A stretch of DNA of 7,084 bases from Ignavibacteria bacterium. GTDB taxonomy: Bacteria; Bacteroidota; Ignavibacteria; Tepidaquicellales; OLB5. The position numbers were made by a program, and so were the translations under genes. The notes beneath the pieces were generated by a model, which was not told where the DNA came from, searched no databases, and saw only the letters and a list, made by a program, of their open reading frames with translations. The stretch covers positions 1-7,084 of the forward strand of contig JAUQWT010000003.1 of NCBI GenBank assembly GCA_030835005.1, in the 5' to 3' direction. Shown here piece after piece: positions 5,225 to 7,084 of this stretch (position 1 is its first letter; every line of letters starts with the position of its first letter).

Positions 5225-6211
5225 ATGTCAAATACTAAGATCATATCATACTGTTCCTTCCTGTTCATACTTTTGGCTGCGGAAATCAACGCCCAAAGTG
5301 AGTTCGTGATCGGAGAGTACACTGTGAAAGAAATTCTCGATGGTGATACGTTCAAATTCGAAGGAATTGACCGTAATACAAGATTGCTTGGTATCGATAC
5401 TGAGGAGACATTTAAAAAAAGCGATGCCGGGGAAAGAACAAGTGAAATTGCCCGGTATTGGTCTGATTATTACGCACATAAAAAAGATTCTTCCGGCAAA
5501 CCTGCTAAAATAGAATCTCCCTTTGGCTACGGCACATGGCAATGGACAAAGAGCTTATTTGATGACGTTGTAAAGGTACGTCTGGAATCGGACGATTCAA
5601 AAAGAACTGAAGATATGTACGGGCGATACCTTGTTTATGTTTTTGCGATCAAAACTGACGGCACTGAGTTTAACTATAACCTTGAATGCGTTAAACAAGG
5701 TTACAGCCCATACTTCAATAAATACGGTAATTCAGCCAGATTCCACGATGCATTTATGAAGGCACAGGAGTATGCAAAAGGAAAGAAGCTTGGCATCTGG
5801 AGCGGGAACGAGCTGTGTTACACTGATTACTCAGAAAGACTCGAGTGGTGGAATAAACGTGCAGAACAAATAGAGCATTTTGAAAAAACATATTCACGAT
5901 TAAACAGCTATTACTCATTGCTTGATCCTTCAGATTACACAGAACTCAAATTACGATTAGGTGACACAGTAAACGTATTCGGAAGCATATCAAGGACGTT
6001 TACGGATAAAGAGCCGCATTTGGCAATTCTCGAGGCAGGCAAAGAGGAAAGACTGGACCTCGTGTTCTTTGCTGAGCATTATTCTTTGTTACACGGATTT
6101 AGCCTGGATAATCCAAAAGATTACTACATTTACGCAAGAGGACTTCTTGGAGAATTCAACGGAAGGCTTCAGATAATCATTGAAGACACATCACAAGTAA
6201 GGAGGGAATAA
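5225..6211 (+). CDS. Exported thermonuclease-like (SNase) protein with C-terminal OB-like domain
   Basis: This 328-residue protein is a predicted secreted or periplasmic calcium-dependent nuclease cleaving DNA or RNA. A signal peptide covers residues 1-23 (cut likely A23-Q24). The SNase fold spans about 26-195. By alignment of motifs with Staphylococcus aureus nuclease, all five active-site residues are kept: Asp41 in LDGDT, Arg53, Asp58 and Glu61 in RLLGIDTEE, and Arg134 in MYGR. The usual DTPE reads DTEE. About 30 extra residues lie between Glu61 and Arg134. KKLGIWSGN (187-195) matches the end of the fold. A coil-like linker (about 200-230) leads to a beta-rich segment at 243-322 ending GRLQIIIEDTSQV, which resembles an OB-fold nucleic-acid-binding domain. 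No Shine-Dalgarno is seen. The start is chosen from the signal peptide. A terminator abuts the ATG. TatD follows 12 nt downstream. Confidence 0.9.
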   Translation: MSNTKIISYCSFLFILLAAEINAQSEFVIGEYTVKEILDGDTFKFEGIDRNTRLLGIDTEETFKKSDAGERTSEIARYWSDYYAHKKDSSGKPAKIESPFGYGTWQWTKSLFDDVVKVRLESDDSKRTEDMYGRYLVYVFAIKTDGTEFNYNLECVKQGYSPYFNKYGNSARFHDAFMKAQEYAKGKKLGIWSGNELCYTDYSERLEWWNKRAEQIEHFEKTYSRLNSYYSLLDPSDYTELKLRLGDTVNVFGSISRTFTDKEPHLAILEAGKEERLDLVFFAEHYSLLHGFSLDNPKDYYIYARGLLGEFNGRLQIIIEDTSQVRRE

Positions 6212-6223
6212 AATAGCAAAACC

Positions 6224-7003
6224 ATGTTCATAGATACGCACGCACATCTTAATTATCCGGATATTGCCTCCAATATCAGTGATTACCTTAAGCGCGCAGA
6301 GGATGCCGGCGTTGAGTCAATTATTGTTCCCGCTACTACCTATAGAACCTCGCTTGATGTGGTTGAACTGGTGCAAAAGCACAGAATACTTTGGGGAGCG
6401 GTTGGAATTCATCCTACTGAACTAAAGGATTTTGATGAGAAGCATCTCGAAGGAATTGAAGTGCTTGCAAAAGAAAGCAAAATAGTAGCGATCGGAGAGA
6501 TCGGGTTGGATTATTATTGGGAGCCCTATGACAAAGAACTACAAAGACATGTGCTTCTTGAGCAATTCAGAATTGCGAAGAGATCTTTGCTGCCGGTTAT
6601 TGTGCATAACAGGAATTCCACCGATGACCTGATGGATATAGTCAGAGCCGAATATGAAGGAGGGGCACTCAAAGGGCAGTTCCACTCATTCAGTGCAGGT
6701 TTGAAAGAAGCAGCCGAATGCCTCAAAATGGGGTTTTATATCTCTTTCACAGGAAACATTACATATAAGCCCAATGCAGGTACACTAACTGCATATGAGA
6801 TCGTGAAGAATACCCCCGTTGATAATCTGCTCCTGGAAACAGATACTCCCTACCTTCCGCCGGTACCTTTTCGCGGGAAACAGAACGAACCTTCATACAT
6901 TAAATACACTGCACAAAAGCTGGCTGAACTGAAAGAAATCAATATTGAGATATTGGCTGCTACAACCACAAATAACGCTAGGTCACTTTTCAAACTGAGC
7001 TGA
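6224..7003 (+). CDS. tatD: TatD-family metal-dependent hydrolase (deoxyribonuclease)
   Basis: This 259-residue cytoplasmic protein has the usual length for the family, a TIM-barrel amidohydrolase fold. Characterised members are 3'-5' exonucleases or metal-dependent DNases linked to DNA repair and turnover. Metal ligands are all visible: His6 and His8 in DTHAHLN, Glu92 in IGEIGLDYY, His128 in VIVHNR, His154 in FHSFS, and Asp207 in LLETDTPYL. The tail PPVPFRGKQNEPSYI (211-225) is a family signature. The symbol marks the family, and orthology to E. coli TatD, YcfH or YjjV is not resolved. The ATG is fixed by an in-frame stop (the TAA of the preceding gene). GGAGGG at 6201-6206 is 17 nt away, too far for a normal ribosome binding site, so translation may depend on coupling to the nuclease gene. 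The two are likely one operon. Confidence 0.94.
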   Translation: MFIDTHAHLNYPDIASNISDYLKRAEDAGVESIIVPATTYRTSLDVVELVQKHRILWGAVGIHPTELKDFDEKHLEGIEVLAKESKIVAIGEIGLDYYWEPYDKELQRHVLLEQFRIAKRSLLPVIVHNRNSTDDLMDIVRAEYEGGALKGQFHSFSAGLKEAAECLKMGFYISFTGNITYKPNAGTLTAYEIVKNTPVDNLLLETDTPYLPPVPFRGKQNEPSYIKYTAQKLAELKEINIEILAATTTNNARSLFKLS

Positions 7004-7019
7004 ATCCAGTATTAGGAAA

Positions 7020-7077
7020 TTTAACAATATCCCCTGCATTTTAACAAAGGCTTAATATTTACTTAACGGAATATAAT
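7020..7077 (+). promoter_or_regulatory. AT-rich spacer with TATAAT box and three TTAAC repeats
   Basis: TTAAC occurs at 7021-7025, 7041-7045 and 7063-7067, spaced 20 and 22 nt, about two helical turns each. The first two extend to TTTAACA. A perfect TATAAT follows at 7072-7077, with no good -35 at 17-19 nt. This may be the promoter and activator region of a gene beyond the window. I see no terminator after tatD. Confidence 0.25.
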
Positions 7078-7084
7078 TAATTTG

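Noticed and set aside
1..7084. tRNA, rRNA, CRISPR, insertion sequence or prophage remnants
   Set aside because: Spacers are all under 300 bp and none contains a cloverleaf-like sequence, spaced direct repeats, transposase fragments or terminal inverted repeats that I could see.

Overview
The window is about 7.1 kb of moderately AT-rich bacterial chromosome with seven well-supported protein genes and no RNA genes, insertion sequences or CRISPR arrays that I can see. Several traits point to the Bacteroidota/Chlorobiota/Ignavibacteriota (FCB) group. Two putative promoters match the TTG...TAnnTTTG pattern known from Bacteroidota. Two exported proteins have signal peptides ending in Ala-Gln. The ribosomal protein S18 carries the GIKYIDYKD core familiar from that group. 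Several genes lack a Shine-Dalgarno sequence, while others have a strong one. The lineage assignment is an inference from these traits.

Left part (1-1473, + strand): a putative promoter and a short leader with a GNRA-type hairpin precede a small basic helical protein of unknown function (161-412). It is followed 39 nt later by nadE, the ammonia-dependent NAD+ synthetase (452-1330, TTG start). A short convergent spacer follows.

Middle part (1474-4785): two exported serine proteases are transcribed divergently from a 273-bp spacer. On the minus strand is a trypsin-fold (S1C/DegP-like) protease with five TPR repeats where a PDZ domain would be expected. On the plus strand is a subtilisin-family (S8) protease with two large insertions in its catalytic domain, one of which carries EF-hand-like calcium loops between the catalytic Asp and His. 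The spacer holds a candidate promoter for each gene and two overlapping inverted repeats upstream of the subtilase promoter.

Right part (4786-7084, + strand): a stand-alone ribosomal protein S18 gene ends in a strong intrinsic terminator. Its U-tract stops only 4 nt before the start of an exported thermonuclease-like protein with a C-terminal OB-like domain. A TatD-family metal-dependent hydrolase follows 12 nt after the nuclease, so these two probably share a transcript. The window ends in a short AT-rich spacer with a TATAAT box and three spaced TTAAC repeats.

Most of the content is housekeeping or common exported enzymes. I found no convincing new multi-gene system. The most unusual items are the calcium-loop subtilase, the cysteine-free lone S18, and the terminator placed directly against the nuclease start codon.
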